Positions 16,201 to 24,944 of a DNA stretch of 39,513 bases are shown here, in pieces. The notes below the pieces were generated by a model that saw nothing but the letters and a program-made list of their open reading frames with translations, ran no database searches and was not told the origin of the DNA. The translations under genes and the position numbers were made by a program. Position 1 is the first letter of the stretch, and the number at the start of each line of letters is the position of its first letter. The stretch comes from Tetragenococcus halophilus subsp. flandriensis (GTDB lineage Bacteria > Bacillota > Bacilli > Lactobacillales > Enterococcaceae), in assembly GCF_030161475.1 (NCBI RefSeq), contig NZ_BSUG01000036.1:1-39513 (forward strand), given 5' to 3'.

Positions 16201-16560
16201 CTATTTCATATATTTACGCATATTATGATCGGTCACAATTAAATTGACCACTGCCATAATCACTGCAACTAATAATGAAGCCCCAAATGACGAAAAGCCG
16301 AAATTATCTGGTCCAACTAAGCTTGATGTCATTTGCAGCATCGCAGCATTGATCAAAAAACTGAAAAGTCCCATAGTCAGAATTGTTAGTGGAAGAGATA
16401 AAAGTGTCAAAATGGGTTTGATCAACAGATTTAAAATTGACAAAACAAAACTTGCTAACAGTGCTGTCAAAAAACTCTGCACATGAACCATTTGCGGCAG
16501 CAATACCGATAAGCTGATAAAAGTCAGCATATTTACGATAAGTCGCTCAAAATAGCTCAC
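16201..16560 (-). CDS. liaZ: LiaZ, holin-like four-helix membrane protein
   Basis: 119 residues with four predicted transmembrane helices; belongs to the phage-holin-4 superfamily family (YvlD type), with the typical LLNLLIKPILTLLSLPLTILT core at about 43-63. Start is GTG at 16560, overlapping the TAG stop of liaY by one base, so translation is probably coupled. Third gene of liaXYZ, the effector operon of the LiaFSR envelope-stress response in enterococci. There the products reshape membrane phospholipid domains and affect daptomycin susceptibility (established for E. faecalis). The role is assigned from gene order and similarity. Confidence 0.85.
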   Translation of the reverse strand: MSYFERLIVNMLTFISLSVLLPQMVHVQSFLTALLASFVLSILNLLIKPILTLLSLPLTILTMGLFSFLINAAMLQMTSSLVGPDNFGFSSFGASLLVAVIMAVVNLIVTDHNMRKYMK

Positions 16561-16844
16561 TAAAAATCACTCCAGTCGTCTTCATCCACTTTCTCTGCTT
16601 CTTTACGTTGTCTTTGCTGACTCCCAGAATTTTTATGATAATAGCCGCCGCGTTTTGCATGATCGCCCGGAATAATCAGGGCCATCACAATGTATAAGAA
16701 AACGGGGGCACCAATACCTGTCAACGTAATAAAAACATAAATAATGCGAACGATCGTTGGGTCAATATTAAAATATTCTGCAATTCCTGCTAGTGTACCT
16801 GTTAGTACTACATTATTTCTTGACTTTGTTAATTTCTTTTTCAC
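16560..16844 (-). CDS. liaY: LiaY, PspC domain membrane protein
   Basis: 94 residues. PspC domain: basic N-terminus, TGTLAGIAEYFNIDPTIVR (about 15-33), then a hydrophobic segment up to about 60, and a charged tail ending VDEDDWSDF. I choose the GTG at 16844, with AAGGTGG 8 nt upstream, rather than the TTG at 16862 which has no good site. The middle gene of liaXYZ; in E. faecalis LiaY is reported to link LiaX to membrane remodelling. Its stop shares a base with the liaZ start. Confidence 0.87.
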   Translation of the reverse strand: MKKKLTKSRNNVVLTGTLAGIAEYFNIDPTIVRIIYVFITLTGIGAPVFLYIVMALIIPGDHAKRGGYYHKNSGSQQRQRKEAEKVDEDDWSDF

Positions 16845-16889
16845 ACCAGTCACCACCTTCAAATAAATATCCTTAGCTCTATTTTACAC

Positions 16890-18428
16890 TTATTTCCCAG
16901 AATCTTTCAAATAAATATTTCCAGTAGTCGTAGTTAAATCAACTTGTGCTGTAGGATCTTTTCTACGACGGAAATGTAGCAATTGATTTGTTCGTTCATC
17001 TTTTTGTCTTATGATTTCGTAATCTGATAAACGACTATTGATGGATCCTAGGTTGGTTTTAGCTTTCGCTTCTAAACCTAATTGTGCTGGAAAAGCTACT
17101 TTGATATTTCCGTTAATTGAATTTGCATCTAAACGATTTACTTTATCTTCATTCAAGGTTAAACGAATATCACCATTTACAATGGAAACACCAATATTTT
17201 GCGGGCTAGCATTCATTGTCACATTTCCATTGACGGTTTCAATAACCGAATCGATGATTTCCCCATCAGCTACATTAATCGCCCCATGTACGCCTTCAAT
17301 TTCCAACATAGACGCGTTGATGGAAGCAATATCGATTTGACCATTCGTCGTTTTTAGATAAATATCTTTTACATCTAATTCATTAATATTGATCGCACCA
17401 TTTAACGACTTGATTGAAACATGGTCGTAGGTTCGTTTAGGTAGATTAAAGACTAGATCACAACGAATACGTTTATTCGGCACTTGGAAAGATAGACGTT
17501 CTCCGTCTTCTACAATTTGACTACGTTGTTCAAATGCTTCTTCGTCAGTGGCAGCATCCATTTTTCCATATAATTTGATCTTAGCATCAATTCTAATATC
17601 ATCTTCATCCCACATATTAAATGTCATACTTCCATTAGCAACCTTAATATCTAGAATACTTGCTTCAGATTGTGGAAATTCAAAAGTTTTTTCAAACTTC
17701 GTCGTAGAAACACCTGGCACATGAAGATTGATATCTTTCCATTCAACATTTTCGTTGACTGTTTCGGACACATTATCAAAAGTTTTCTTTAGAAAATCTC
17801 CTAGTTGATTACCAGCTTCAGCCATTTTCCCACCAAATTGATTCCATGTTTCACCGGCTTGTTCTTTCCAGTCATCCGGTATATCCATCTTTTCATTCCA
17901 TTTTTCTTTCTTTTGTTGCCATTGATCTTTTCGGATCGTTTTTAGCTTTTCTTCTAAATGACTACGTTCTTCATTTAGTTCATCTACAGAAGCTTGCAGA
18001 TCATCAATTTCTTCTTTTAATTCTTCTCGTCTAGTTTGATCTTCTTCGTCTAATTCATCTAGTTCTTCTTTTGTATCGATTTGCATCGATTCTTCTCTTT
18101 TTTCTGCAATTTCTTCTTTTACGCCTTTGATTTCAGCGTTTACTTCATCCAATTCGGCAGAAGCTTTATTTGCTCTAGTTGCTAGTTCATCTAACATTTC
18201 TTCTAAGCGTTTTTTATCCGCCGCGCTTTTGTCTTTAGTTGCTTGTTCAAATGAGGCATCAGCATCTGACTGCTGTTCTGCTTGCTTTTGTGCATTTAAT
18301 CTATCGTCGTCTTTTTGAATTTGTGCTTCGTCTTTTTCTTTAGCCATTTCTTCTAGCAGATCCAAGGCTTCTTCCGTGGAAAGTACACCTTTTTTCACTA
18401 AGTCCATAATTCGTTCTCTTTCAGTCAT
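16890..18428 (-). CDS. liaX: LiaX, DUF4097 envelope-stress protein
   Basis: 512 residues. A short SHOCT-like N-terminal helix pair (about 1-32, ERIMDLVKKGVLSTEEALDL) precedes a highly charged coiled coil (about 35-170, runs of E/K/D/R). The C-terminal half (about 225-512) is a DUF4097 beta-helix-like repeat domain with recurring N-G-N/N-G-D turns (VNGNVTMNA, VNGDIRLTL, INGNIKVAF). No signal peptide. Architecture and length match enterococcal LiaX, an antimicrobial-peptide and daptomycin sensor whose C-terminal part controls the response. Start ATG with AAGGAGG 9 nt upstream. A possible -10 (CATAAT) lies about 40 bp before the start. The genes for LiaFSR themselves are not in the window. Confidence 0.88.
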   Translation of the reverse strand: MTERERIMDLVKKGVLSTEEALDLLEEMAKEKDEAQIQKDDDRLNAQKQAEQQSDADASFEQATKDKSAADKKRLEEMLDELATRANKASAELDEVNAEIKGVKEEIAEKREESMQIDTKEELDELDEEDQTRREELKEEIDDLQASVDELNEERSHLEEKLKTIRKDQWQQKKEKWNEKMDIPDDWKEQAGETWNQFGGKMAEAGNQLGDFLKKTFDNVSETVNENVEWKDINLHVPGVSTTKFEKTFEFPQSEASILDIKVANGSMTFNMWDEDDIRIDAKIKLYGKMDAATDEEAFEQRSQIVEDGERLSFQVPNKRIRCDLVFNLPKRTYDHVSIKSLNGAININELDVKDIYLKTTNGQIDIASINASMLEIEGVHGAINVADGEIIDSVIETVNGNVTMNASPQNIGVSIVNGDIRLTLNEDKVNRLDANSINGNIKVAFPAQLGLEAKAKTNLGSINSRLSDYEIIRQKDERTNQLLHFRRRKDPTAQVDLTTTTGNIYLKDSGK

Positions 18429-18527
18429 GGAAAATTGCCTCCTTCAAAAGTTTTTCCTTACAATACTATTATGCCTTTTTTTACTTAAATTATCATAGGT
18501 CTTAGGTACCAATTTTTTCATTTCATC

Positions 18528-18566
18528 AAAAAGAAGCCGACTCTTTAATAGAATCGGCTTCTTTTT
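18528..18566 (-). terminator. Terminator of the pst-phoU operon
   Basis: AAAAAGAAGCCGA pairs with TCGGCTTCTTTTT with an inner partial stem; T-tract on both strands. It begins at the phoU stop codon and isolates the operon from liaX. Confidence 0.88.
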
Positions 18567-19245
18567 ATGGTTCGTCGATTTGACGATTTGAATTTAGCTC
18601 CGTGATTTTTCCAGTTGCTAAATAAACGATCCATTCACAGATATTTGTCACATAATCACCTATACGTTCCAAATACTGCGCAACATTTAGATAATCAGTG
18701 CCGCTAACAACTGTCTCTGGTTGCTCTTGCATGGTTTTAATGGTACTAGAATAAATCTCATGATAATATTGGTTGATTTGCTTATCCATTTTAGCGATCA
18801 TTCTAGCATCTTTTTGATCCGTCTTGACATAAGCAATCAAAACATTATCTACCATTTTTTTTATATAATCCGACATATCAGAAATGATTTTTTCAATTTC
18901 GGAAATACGCGTTGTTCCTTTAACTCTAATAGTAGATTTAGCGATAGAGACCGCATGATCACCCATTCGTTCTAAATCAGAGCTGGCTTTCATAACCGTA
19001 ATAATTGTACGCAAATCAGTTGTAACAGGCTGTTGTAGTGCGATCATTTCAAAGCTTTTTTTCTCCAATTTTACTTCATGTTCATTCACATGTTCGTCAT
19101 TATCAATGACTTCTTTTGCTAGTTCTTTATCATGTGTGATATAAGAAGTAACGGATTTAGAGACAGCATCGCTAACCAGCATCCCCATCTCATAAAATTG
19201 ATTATGCAAATTCAATAAATCTTCTTCAAACTGGGAACGTAACAT
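18565..19245 (-). CDS. phoU: Phosphate signalling protein PhoU
   Basis: 226 residues, all-helical, two PhoU repeats (about 10-105 and 115-210). Typical metal-binding helices are seen: DNDEHVNEHEVKLEK, TVMKASSDLERMGDHAVSIAK in repeat 1 and NVAQYLERIGDYVTNICEW in repeat 2. It acts at the membrane between PstSCAB and PhoR to repress the Pho response and restrain uptake when phosphate is plentiful. Last gene of the pst operon, 37 bp after pstB, followed directly by a terminator. Confidence 0.95.
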   Translation of the reverse strand: MLRSQFEEDLLNLHNQFYEMGMLVSDAVSKSVTSYITHDKELAKEVIDNDEHVNEHEVKLEKKSFEMIALQQPVTTDLRTIITVMKASSDLERMGDHAVSIAKSTIRVKGTTRISEIEKIISDMSDYIKKMVDNVLIAYVKTDQKDARMIAKMDKQINQYYHEIYSSTIKTMQEQPETVVSGTDYLNVAQYLERIGDYVTNICEWIVYLATGKITELNSNRQIDEP

Positions 19246-19282
19246 AATGTTTTCACCCTTTCATCCTCTATTATATGAAATT

Positions 19283-20041
19283 TTAACCAAATCTACCAGA
19301 AATATAATCATCTGTTTGTTTTTCTTGCGGATCTAAAAAGATATTTCTTGTTTTATTAAACTCAATCAAGTCGCCGTTTAAGAAAAAAGCAGTTTTATCT
19401 GAAATTCTAGAAGCTTGCGACATATTATGCGTAACAATAATCATGGTATACTTTTCTTTTAAATCCAATAAGGTGTTTTCGATCTTACCGGAGGAAACTG
19501 GGTCTAAAGCACTTGTAGGTTCGTCTAGTAAAATAATATCAGGATCTACTGCCAAAACCCGAGCGATACAAACACGTTGTTGTTGACCACCTGATAATGC
19601 CAGGGCGTTTTCATGTAATTTATCTTTCACATCATCCCAGACAGAGGCAGCCTTTAAGCTTTCTTCAACAATCTGGTCTAACTCATCTTTTTCTTTTATC
19701 CCCTTTAATTTTAAACCATAGGTAATATTTTCATAGACAGAAAAAGGAAAAGGGTTAGGTTGTTGAAAAACCATACCAATTTCTTTTCGCAACTCCACAG
19801 TATCTGTTTTAGACCCAACAATATCTTCTCCTTTATAAAGAACACTGCCAGTTGTTGTCACATTGGGAATTAAATCATTCATACGATTTAAACAACGTAA
19901 AAAGGTGGATTTTCCACACCCAGATGGACCGATTAAAGCAGTAATTTCACCTTTATTCAAAACCAGGTTGATGCCCTTTAATGCCTCATTTTGACCATAG
20001 TATAAATGGAGATTTTCTGTTGTTATAATTGTTTCTGCCAT
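19283..20041 (-). CDS. pstB: Phosphate ABC transporter ATP-binding protein (second)
   Basis: 252 residues. Walker [10 protein letters not shown] at 38-46, Q-loop [16 protein letters not shown], signature LSGGQQQR, Walker [13 protein letters not shown] and the H-loop Thr-His (IVTHNM). The PNPFP segment after the Q-loop is typical of PstB. Tandem paralogue of the pstB just upstream, 23 bp away. Two pstB genes in a row are the norm in enterococci, streptococci and Bacillus. Energises PstCA for phosphate import. Confidence 0.95.
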   Translation of the reverse strand: MAETIITTENLHLYYGQNEALKGINLVLNKGEITALIGPSGCGKSTFLRCLNRMNDLIPNVTTTGSVLYKGEDIVGSKTDTVELRKEIGMVFQQPNPFPFSVYENITYGLKLKGIKEKDELDQIVEESLKAASVWDDVKDKLHENALALSGGQQQRVCIARVLAVDPDIILLDEPTSALDPVSSGKIENTLLDLKEKYTMIIVTHNMSQASRISDKTAFFLNGDLIEFNKTRNIFLDPQEKQTDDYISGRFG

Positions 20042-20064
20042 TTGTCTGTATCCTTTCTTCTTAG

Positions 20065-20868
20065 CTAACCAAAATGTCCGGAAACATAATCTTCAGTTGC
20101 CTTTATTTTCGGCCGAGTAAAGACTTTACGTGTCACATCATACTCTAAGGCATTTCCCAAATAAAAGAAAGCTGTGTAATCACTAATACGAGCAGCTTGT
20201 TGCATATTATGCGTTACAATAATAATGGAATAATTTTCTTTAAGTTGGATTAGCGTTTCTTCCACTGTTCCCGTTGATATAGGATCTAGAGCACTTGCTG
20301 GCTCGTCTAATAAAAGAACATCAGGTTTCATCGCGATAGCTCGAGCGATGCAAAGTCGCTGTTGTTGTCCTCCAGACAAGGCTAACGCGCTTTTGTGCAG
20401 AGAATCTTTGACTTGATCCCACAAAGCCGCTTGTTTTAAGCTAGTTTCAACAATTTCTTCTAACTTTTTCTTGTCTTTTTCGCCATGCCTTTCAAGTGCG
20501 AAAGTAATATTTTCGTAAATAGACTTACTAAAAGGATTGGGTTGCTGGAAAACCATCCCGATTCTTTTACGCATTTCAAAAACGTCAACTTCTTTTGAAT
20601 TCAAATCAACGTCTTTATACATAATATTCCCTGTTACTTTTGTATTAGGGATCTCGTCATTCATACGATTTAGTGAACGAAGGTAAGTCGACTTTCCGCA
20701 ACCAGATGGGCCAATTAAAGCAGTAATTTTATTTTTCTCAAAACCCAAATCGATTCCTTTAATCGCTTCGTTATTTCCATACCAGACATGTAAATCTTTT
20801 GTATTCAAAATGGTATCCTGATCTTTCATTTGAATGATATTTCTATCTTGTAAATTGTACTCTTCCAT
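20065..20868 (-). CDS. pstB: Phosphate ABC transporter ATP-binding protein (first)
   Basis: 267 residues. Walker [10 protein letters not shown] from residue 53, [24 protein letters not shown], Walker [13 protein letters not shown], His-loop IVTHNM. It has about 15 extra N-terminal residues compared with the second copy. The ATG at 20868 has GGGAG rather far (about 13 nt) upstream; a start at the Met at residue 14 is possible, but it lacks a ribosome site. 45 bp separates it from pstA. Confidence 0.94.
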   Translation of the reverse strand: MEEYNLQDRNIIQMKDQDTILNTKDLHVWYGNNEAIKGIDLGFEKNKITALIGPSGCGKSTYLRSLNRMNDEIPNTKVTGNIMYKDVDLNSKEVDVFEMRKRIGMVFQQPNPFSKSIYENITFALERHGEKDKKKLEEIVETSLKQAALWDQVKDSLHKSALALSGGQQQRLCIARAIAMKPDVLLLDEPASALDPISTGTVEETLIQLKENYSIIIVTHNMQQAARISDYTAFFYLGNALEYDVTRKVFTRPKIKATEDYVSGHFG

Positions 20869-20913
20869 AATGATTTGAACTCCCTTAGTTAAAGGCTAAT
20901 AAATAGTAAACAA

Positions 20914-21798
20914 TCAAGCAGATGTTATCTTTTTATATAATTTCTTTCCTACAGCCCGTGCACTAAAATTAAATAGTAATACAGCAAGTATCAAAACAGC
21001 TGAAGCACCTGCAGAAACAGCGTCGCCATCAGGCATAGTTCCTTCAGAATTTATTTTCCAGATGTGTACGGCTAATGTTTCTGCTTGACGGAATAAACCA
21101 ATCGGACTTGAAACACTCAGTGGATTCCAATTGGTAAAATCCAAAGCAGGCGCACTTTGTCCCGCTGTATAAATTAAAGCTGCTGCTTCTCCAAAAATAC
21201 GACCAGAACTTATGATCACACCGCTCAAAATACCTGGTGTCGCTGCTGGCAAGATCACATGCAGCACTGTTTCCCAACGAGAAAGACCTAAAGCTAATCC
21301 TGCTTCTCTTTGTGTATGATGAATAGCATTCAAGGATTCTTCAATATTTCTAGTTAATAGTGGTAAATTGAAAAAAGTTAAAGCTAAAGCACCCGAAATA
21401 ATGGAAAATCCATACTGAAACTGGACAACAAAAATCAAGAAACCAAATAGACCGACAACAACAGAAGGTAGAGAACTTAAAATTTCTACTGAAGTTCGGA
21501 TGACGTCTGTTAACCAATTTTTCTTCGCGTATTCAGATAGGTAAATTCCTGAACCTAAAGAAATCGGAAAACTGATCAACATCGTAATAATTAGTAAATA
21601 AAAAGAGTTAAACAATTGAATCCCAATACCGCCGCCTACTTGATAAGACTTTGCAGGTTGTGTTAGAAATTCCCATGAAATATGAGGCAGACCACGAACA
21701 AGTATATATAACAATAAAAAGGCAAGGATCAAAACAAGAAAGGCAGCAATTCCATAAAGTACAGCTGTTGCAATTTTATCCCAACGTTTTGCTTTCAT
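20914..21798 (-). CDS. pstA: Phosphate ABC transporter permease PstA
   Basis: 294 residues, about six membrane helices. The cytoplasmic EAA loop is EAGLALGLSRWETVLHVILPAATPG (about 165-190; quoted pieces EAGLALGLSRWE and LPAATPG). Forms the phosphate channel with PstC. The ATG overlaps the pstC stop codon by one base (TAATG), so translation is coupled. Confidence 0.95.
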   Translation of the reverse strand: MKAKRWDKIATAVLYGIAAFLVLILAFLLLYILVRGLPHISWEFLTQPAKSYQVGGGIGIQLFNSFYLLIITMLISFPISLGSGIYLSEYAKKNWLTDVIRTSVEILSSLPSVVVGLFGFLIFVVQFQYGFSIISGALALTFFNLPLLTRNIEESLNAIHHTQREAGLALGLSRWETVLHVILPAATPGILSGVIISSGRIFGEAAALIYTAGQSAPALDFTNWNPLSVSSPIGLFRQAETLAVHIWKINSEGTMPDGDAVSAGASAVLILAVLLFNFSARAVGKKLYKKITSA

Positions 21799-22718
21799 TA
21801 TTTCATCGCTCCCTTCTTGCCGATCAAACGGATAACAATATTAAATATCAGAGACATTAATAATAAAAGTAAAGCAAGAGACCAAAGTACATTGTTTTCA
21901 ACAGTTCCCATAATGGTATTTCCGATACCCATGGTCAAAATTGAGGTTAGCGTTGAAGCAGGAGTAATTAAACTTGTTGGCATCAAAGCAGCGTTTCCGA
22001 TAACCATTTGAATAGCTAAAGCTTCTCCAAAAGCACGCGCCATACCAAAAACCACCGCTGTTAAAATACCCGGAATTGCTGCACGCAGTACCACTTTATA
22101 TGTCGTTTGCCAACGCGTTGCGCCTAAGGCAAGGGAAGCTTCACGATAATGGCGAGGTACAGCTTTTAAAGCATCGACTGTCATAGTCGTCACCGTGGGT
22201 AAAATCATAACAAACAAAACAAAAGTCCCAGCTAAAATACCAAACCCTGTGCCTCCAAAAATATAGCGAATCACAGGTACAATAATAGACAAACCGATAA
22301 AACCATAAACAACTGAAGGAATGCCCACAAGTAGTTCAATAACTGGTTGTAAGAATCTTTGCCCGTTTTTAGGTGAAATTTCAACCATAAAAACGGCAGC
22401 ACCGATCGCAAAGGGGGTGGCCACAATTGCAGATAAAAAGGTCACCATAAAGGAACCAATAATCATGGGTAATGCACCCACCATAGGTTGCCCGTCCGAT
22501 CCTACTTGTCCAGGGTTCCATTCTGTTCCAAATAAAAAGTCCCAAACATTTACATTGTCAACAAAAAATGTAGCAAGTCCTTTGCTGGCGACAAAATAAA
22601 AGATGGATAATACGACTAGTACGATAATAGAAATACACAAAAAACTGAGTAGTTTTCCACGTCGTTCCAGCTTGGACTTTTTTGATTTTTTGGTCAGCAC
22701 TTCTTTTACGTTTTCCAA
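21798..22718 (-). CDS. pstC: Phosphate ABC transporter permease PstC
   Basis: 306 residues, about six membrane helices after a basic N-terminus (KKSKKSKLERRGK). EAA loop EASLALGATRWQT near residue 190. Start is TTG at 22718 with AAGGAGG 7 nt upstream. It is preceded by 109 bp carrying CTTTACA repeats, so it may have its own PhoP-controlled promoter besides read-through from pstS. Confidence 0.95.
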   Translation of the reverse strand: MENVKEVLTKKSKKSKLERRGKLLSFLCISIIVLVVLSIFYFVASKGLATFFVDNVNVWDFLFGTEWNPGQVGSDGQPMVGALPMIIGSFMVTFLSAIVATPFAIGAAVFMVEISPKNGQRFLQPVIELLVGIPSVVYGFIGLSIIVPVIRYIFGGTGFGILAGTFVLFVMILPTVTTMTVDALKAVPRHYREASLALGATRWQTTYKVVLRAAIPGILTAVVFGMARAFGEALAIQMVIGNAALMPTSLITPASTLTSILTMGIGNTIMGTVENNVLWSLALLLLLMSLIFNIVIRLIGKKGAMK

Positions 22719-22788
22719 AAGGTTTCCTCCTTATTTCCTATTACCTTTTTAAGTCTAACGTTGTAACATCAATTTTTAATGAAGAGTT

Positions 22789-22826
22789 TGTAAGTTTAAC
22801 ACGAAGTTTGTAAAGTTTATGTAAAG
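22789..22826 (-). promoter_or_regulatory. PhoP-box-like repeats between pstS and pstC
   Basis: Minus-strand CTTTACA at 22820-22826 and 22809-22815 are exactly 11 bp apart; a third, ACTTACA, lies at 22789-22795. The first box begins 2 bp after the pstS stop. A matching -10 is not clear. Confidence 0.6.
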
Positions 22827-22827
22827 C

Positions 22828-23682
22828 CTACTCTACAATATCTCCGTTAGCATCACGCTCAACTTCCATCTGTGATACCGGTATATAACCAAGTTCTCCC
22901 ACTAGATTTTCTTGTACATCTTCTGAAAGAATATAATCCATAAATTCTTTTGTTAAAGCTTTAGGTTCACCTTTTGTATACATATGTTCATAAGACCAAA
23001 TTGGCCAATCGTTGGTTTTTACATTTTCATCTGTAGGTTTAACATTATCAATAGTTAAAGTATCTACGTCATTTGTGACATAAGAAAAAGCAAGATAACT
23101 GATGGCTCCTGGCGTATCGCTGACGATTTGCCGAACCATTCCACTTGAATCTTGTTCTTGTGCGGAAATCGCTGTTTGATCATCAAGCACCCACTTTTCA
23201 AAAGTATCTCTTGTGCCGCTACCTGTAGCGCGATTTAAAATAACAATTTCCTGATTTTTTCCGCCAACTTCTTGCCAATTTGTAATTTCGCCTAAAAATA
23301 TTTGTTTTAATTCTTCGGTTGTCAGCTCATCTACACCTATATCTTTATTCACAACTGGTGTAATACCAATAACTGCTACGCGGTGATCGACTAACTGACT
23401 TGCATCTATTCCACTCTTTTCTTCAGCGAACATATCAGAGTTTCCGATATCCACTGCACCAGACTGCACTTGACTCAAACCAGTACCACTTCCGCCACCT
23501 TGAACGTTAACAAATTGGCCAGGACGATCTTGTTGAAATTCTTCAGCTACTGTCTCAACCAAAGGCTGCAAAGCAGAGGATCCAACGGCTGTTACTGATT
23601 CTCCTTGATCGATCCATTTACTACAACCAGAAAGGACCATCGTAAAAGCAATTGTCAACAATATCATTAACTTTTTTTTCAT
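22828..23682 (-). CDS. pstS: Phosphate ABC transporter substrate-binding lipoprotein (first copy)
   Basis: 284 residues. Lipobox LSGC (Cys20); almost no linker before the binding domain. Phosphate-binding motifs: AVGSSALQPLV, GGGSGTGLSQV, NRATGSGTRDTFEKW, QEQDSSGMVRQIV. First gene of the pst operon. Start ATG with AAGGAG upstream. Highly similar to the pstS next to phoPR, so one is a duplicate; this one has the operon position of the ancestral gene. Promoter: extended -10 at 23761. A cre-like palindrome lies upstream. Confidence 0.94.
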   Translation of the reverse strand: MKKKLMILLTIAFTMVLSGCSKWIDQGESVTAVGSSALQPLVETVAEEFQQDRPGQFVNVQGGGSGTGLSQVQSGAVDIGNSDMFAEEKSGIDASQLVDHRVAVIGITPVVNKDIGVDELTTEELKQIFLGEITNWQEVGGKNQEIVILNRATGSGTRDTFEKWVLDDQTAISAQEQDSSGMVRQIVSDTPGAISYLAFSYVTNDVDTLTIDNVKPTDENVKTNDWPIWSYEHMYTKGEPKALTKEFMDYILSEDVQENLVGELGYIPVSQMEVERDANGDIVE

Positions 23683-23760
23683 TAGTGTACTCCTTTATTA
23701 GAATCGTGTGATACGACAAAATTGCCGTTTTCATGACTAATGACAAATATGATCTTCTTT

Positions 23761-23769
23761 ATTTTAGCA
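23761..23769 (-). promoter_or_regulatory. Extended -10 promoter of the pst operon
   Basis: Minus-strand TGCTAAAAT, about 80 bp before the pstS ATG; a poor -35 (TTTTTA) lies 17 bp upstream. No PhoP-box repeats are obvious right at this promoter. Confidence 0.45.
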
Positions 23770-23812
23770 TGTTTCATTTTAGTTAAAAACCTTATTTTAC
23801 TGTTCTGCTGAA

Positions 23813-23826
23813 TTAAAGCGCTTTAT
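23813..23826. promoter_or_regulatory. cre-like site upstream of pstS
   Basis: TTAAAGCGCTTTAT contains a perfect 10-bp palindrome AAAGCGCTTT and matches 12 of 14 cre positions. It is about 45 bp upstream of the pst promoter and 230 bp before the divergent reductase gene. Confidence 0.4.
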
Positions 23827-23829
23827 ATT

Positions 23830-24062
23830 TTTAAACCATCATTACAGAATTTTAATAGATAATTTTTAAATGAAAAACTCCTTAAAAATAGCTAGAAAAA
23901 ACTAAAAACAATCCCCGATATCTCGAACATGGGGAGTAAAAAACTTTATTTCCTATCTTTAATCAATCTGTTTGTCCGCATGTTACTACTTTATTTGACT
24001 TTTATTCTCCCCCACGATACGGTTATTGTATAGTAAGTTTTAAATAAGAGGAGGAATAATTG
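23830..24062. other. Intergenic region before the aldo/keto reductase gene
   Basis: No gene seen. TTGACT at 23995-24000 is a good -35 for the reductase, but the best -10 candidates (TATTGT, TATAGT near 24024-24034) are too far away. The spacing would need an activator or another start. A CCCC/GGGG short stem at 23922-23945 lacks a T-tract. Confidence 0.4.
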
Positions 24063-24914
24063 ATGTCAATACCAACATTTCAACTAAGTGATGGTACCTT
24101 ACTACCTGCAGTTGGGTTTGGTACTTCAGGCTTAAAGGGTTCAGAAGGTATTCGAGTAATCTCTTCTGCTATCGATCATGGCTACCGCTTACTAGACACT
24201 GGTTATAATTATGAAAATGAAGGAACACTAGGGCAAGCGGTCAAACAATCAAGTGTGCCACGAGAAGAATTATTACTTTCATCTAAACTACCTGGACGTC
24301 ATCACAAGTACCATGCAGCCATTTCTGCTATTCAAGAATCTTTATATCGTGCAAGCTTGGATTATTATGACCTTTATCTTATCCACTGGCCTAATCCTAA
24401 ACGTGATGAATATGTCGAAGCTTGGCAAGCACTGATCGATGCGCAACGTTTCGGTCTTGTTCGTTCAATCGGTGTATCAAACTTTTTGCCAGAACACCTG
24501 GACAAACTAAAAAAGGAAACCGGCGTCCTTCCTGCTGTAAATCAGGTCGAACTACATCCTTTATTTAGCCAGCCCGAACAACGGGACTATCACAAAAAGC
24601 ATCAGATTTTAACAGAGGCCTGGAGCCCACTAGGTGGTGTTGATCATAAACTAAGTAAACCTATTACTGAGTTACCATTGTTGGTTGATTTAGCTGAAAA
24701 ATATCATAAAAATACGGGACAAATTATTTTACGTTGGGAATATCAACTTGGTGCTCTCCCTTTACCATTATCTCGTAATCCAAAAAGACAAACGCAAAAT
24801 CTCGATATCTTTGATTTTGAATTAACAACAGACGAACTGCAACAAATCATTGCTTTAGATCAAAAAGACGCCCGGGTTTCAGCACAAGACCCACGTACTC
24901 ATGAAGAATTATAA
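24063..24914 (+). CDS. Aldo/keto reductase
   Basis: 283 residues, (beta/alpha)8 barrel. Catalytic tetrad visible: Asp45 and Tyr50 in LLDTGYNYENEG, Lys75 in SSKLPG, His108 in LIHWPNP. Family signatures GYRLLDTG and IGVSNF are present, as is VNQVELHP. NADPH-dependent reduction of small aldehydes or ketones; the substrate is not predictable (YvgN/2,5-diketogluconate-reductase-like group). ATG at 24063 with AGGAGG 8 nt upstream, not the TTG one codon earlier. It is the only plus-strand gene between phoR and yigZ, and is followed 30 bp later by the IS3 remnant. Confidence 0.92.
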   Translation: MSIPTFQLSDGTLLPAVGFGTSGLKGSEGIRVISSAIDHGYRLLDTGYNYENEGTLGQAVKQSSVPREELLLSSKLPGRHHKYHAAISAIQESLYRASLDYYDLYLIHWPNPKRDEYVEAWQALIDAQRFGLVRSIGVSNFLPEHLDKLKKETGVLPAVNQVELHPLFSQPEQRDYHKKHQILTEAWSPLGGVDHKLSKPITELPLLVDLAEKYHKNTGQIILRWEYQLGALPLPLSRNPKRQTQNLDIFDFELTTDELQQIIALDQKDARVSAQDPRTHEEL

Positions 24915-24944
24915 TACAATGACACAAAAAAAGCAGCTAGAAGT

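Noticed and set aside
16084-16230. Plus-strand ORF starting ATGGAAGATAAGG, about 48 codons, across the liaZ terminator
   Set aside because: No ribosome site before it, it runs through a terminator hairpin into the antisense of liaZ, and the product is low-complexity.
18480-18520. Possible LiaR operator (GGTACCTAAGACC) before liaX
   Set aside because: Only weakly symmetric, and I do not recall the enterococcal LiaR consensus well enough to score it.
23922-23945. TCCCC/GGGGA inverted repeat between pstS and the reductase
   Set aside because: Only a 5-bp stem with a 14-nt loop and no T-tract, so neither terminator nor clear operator.
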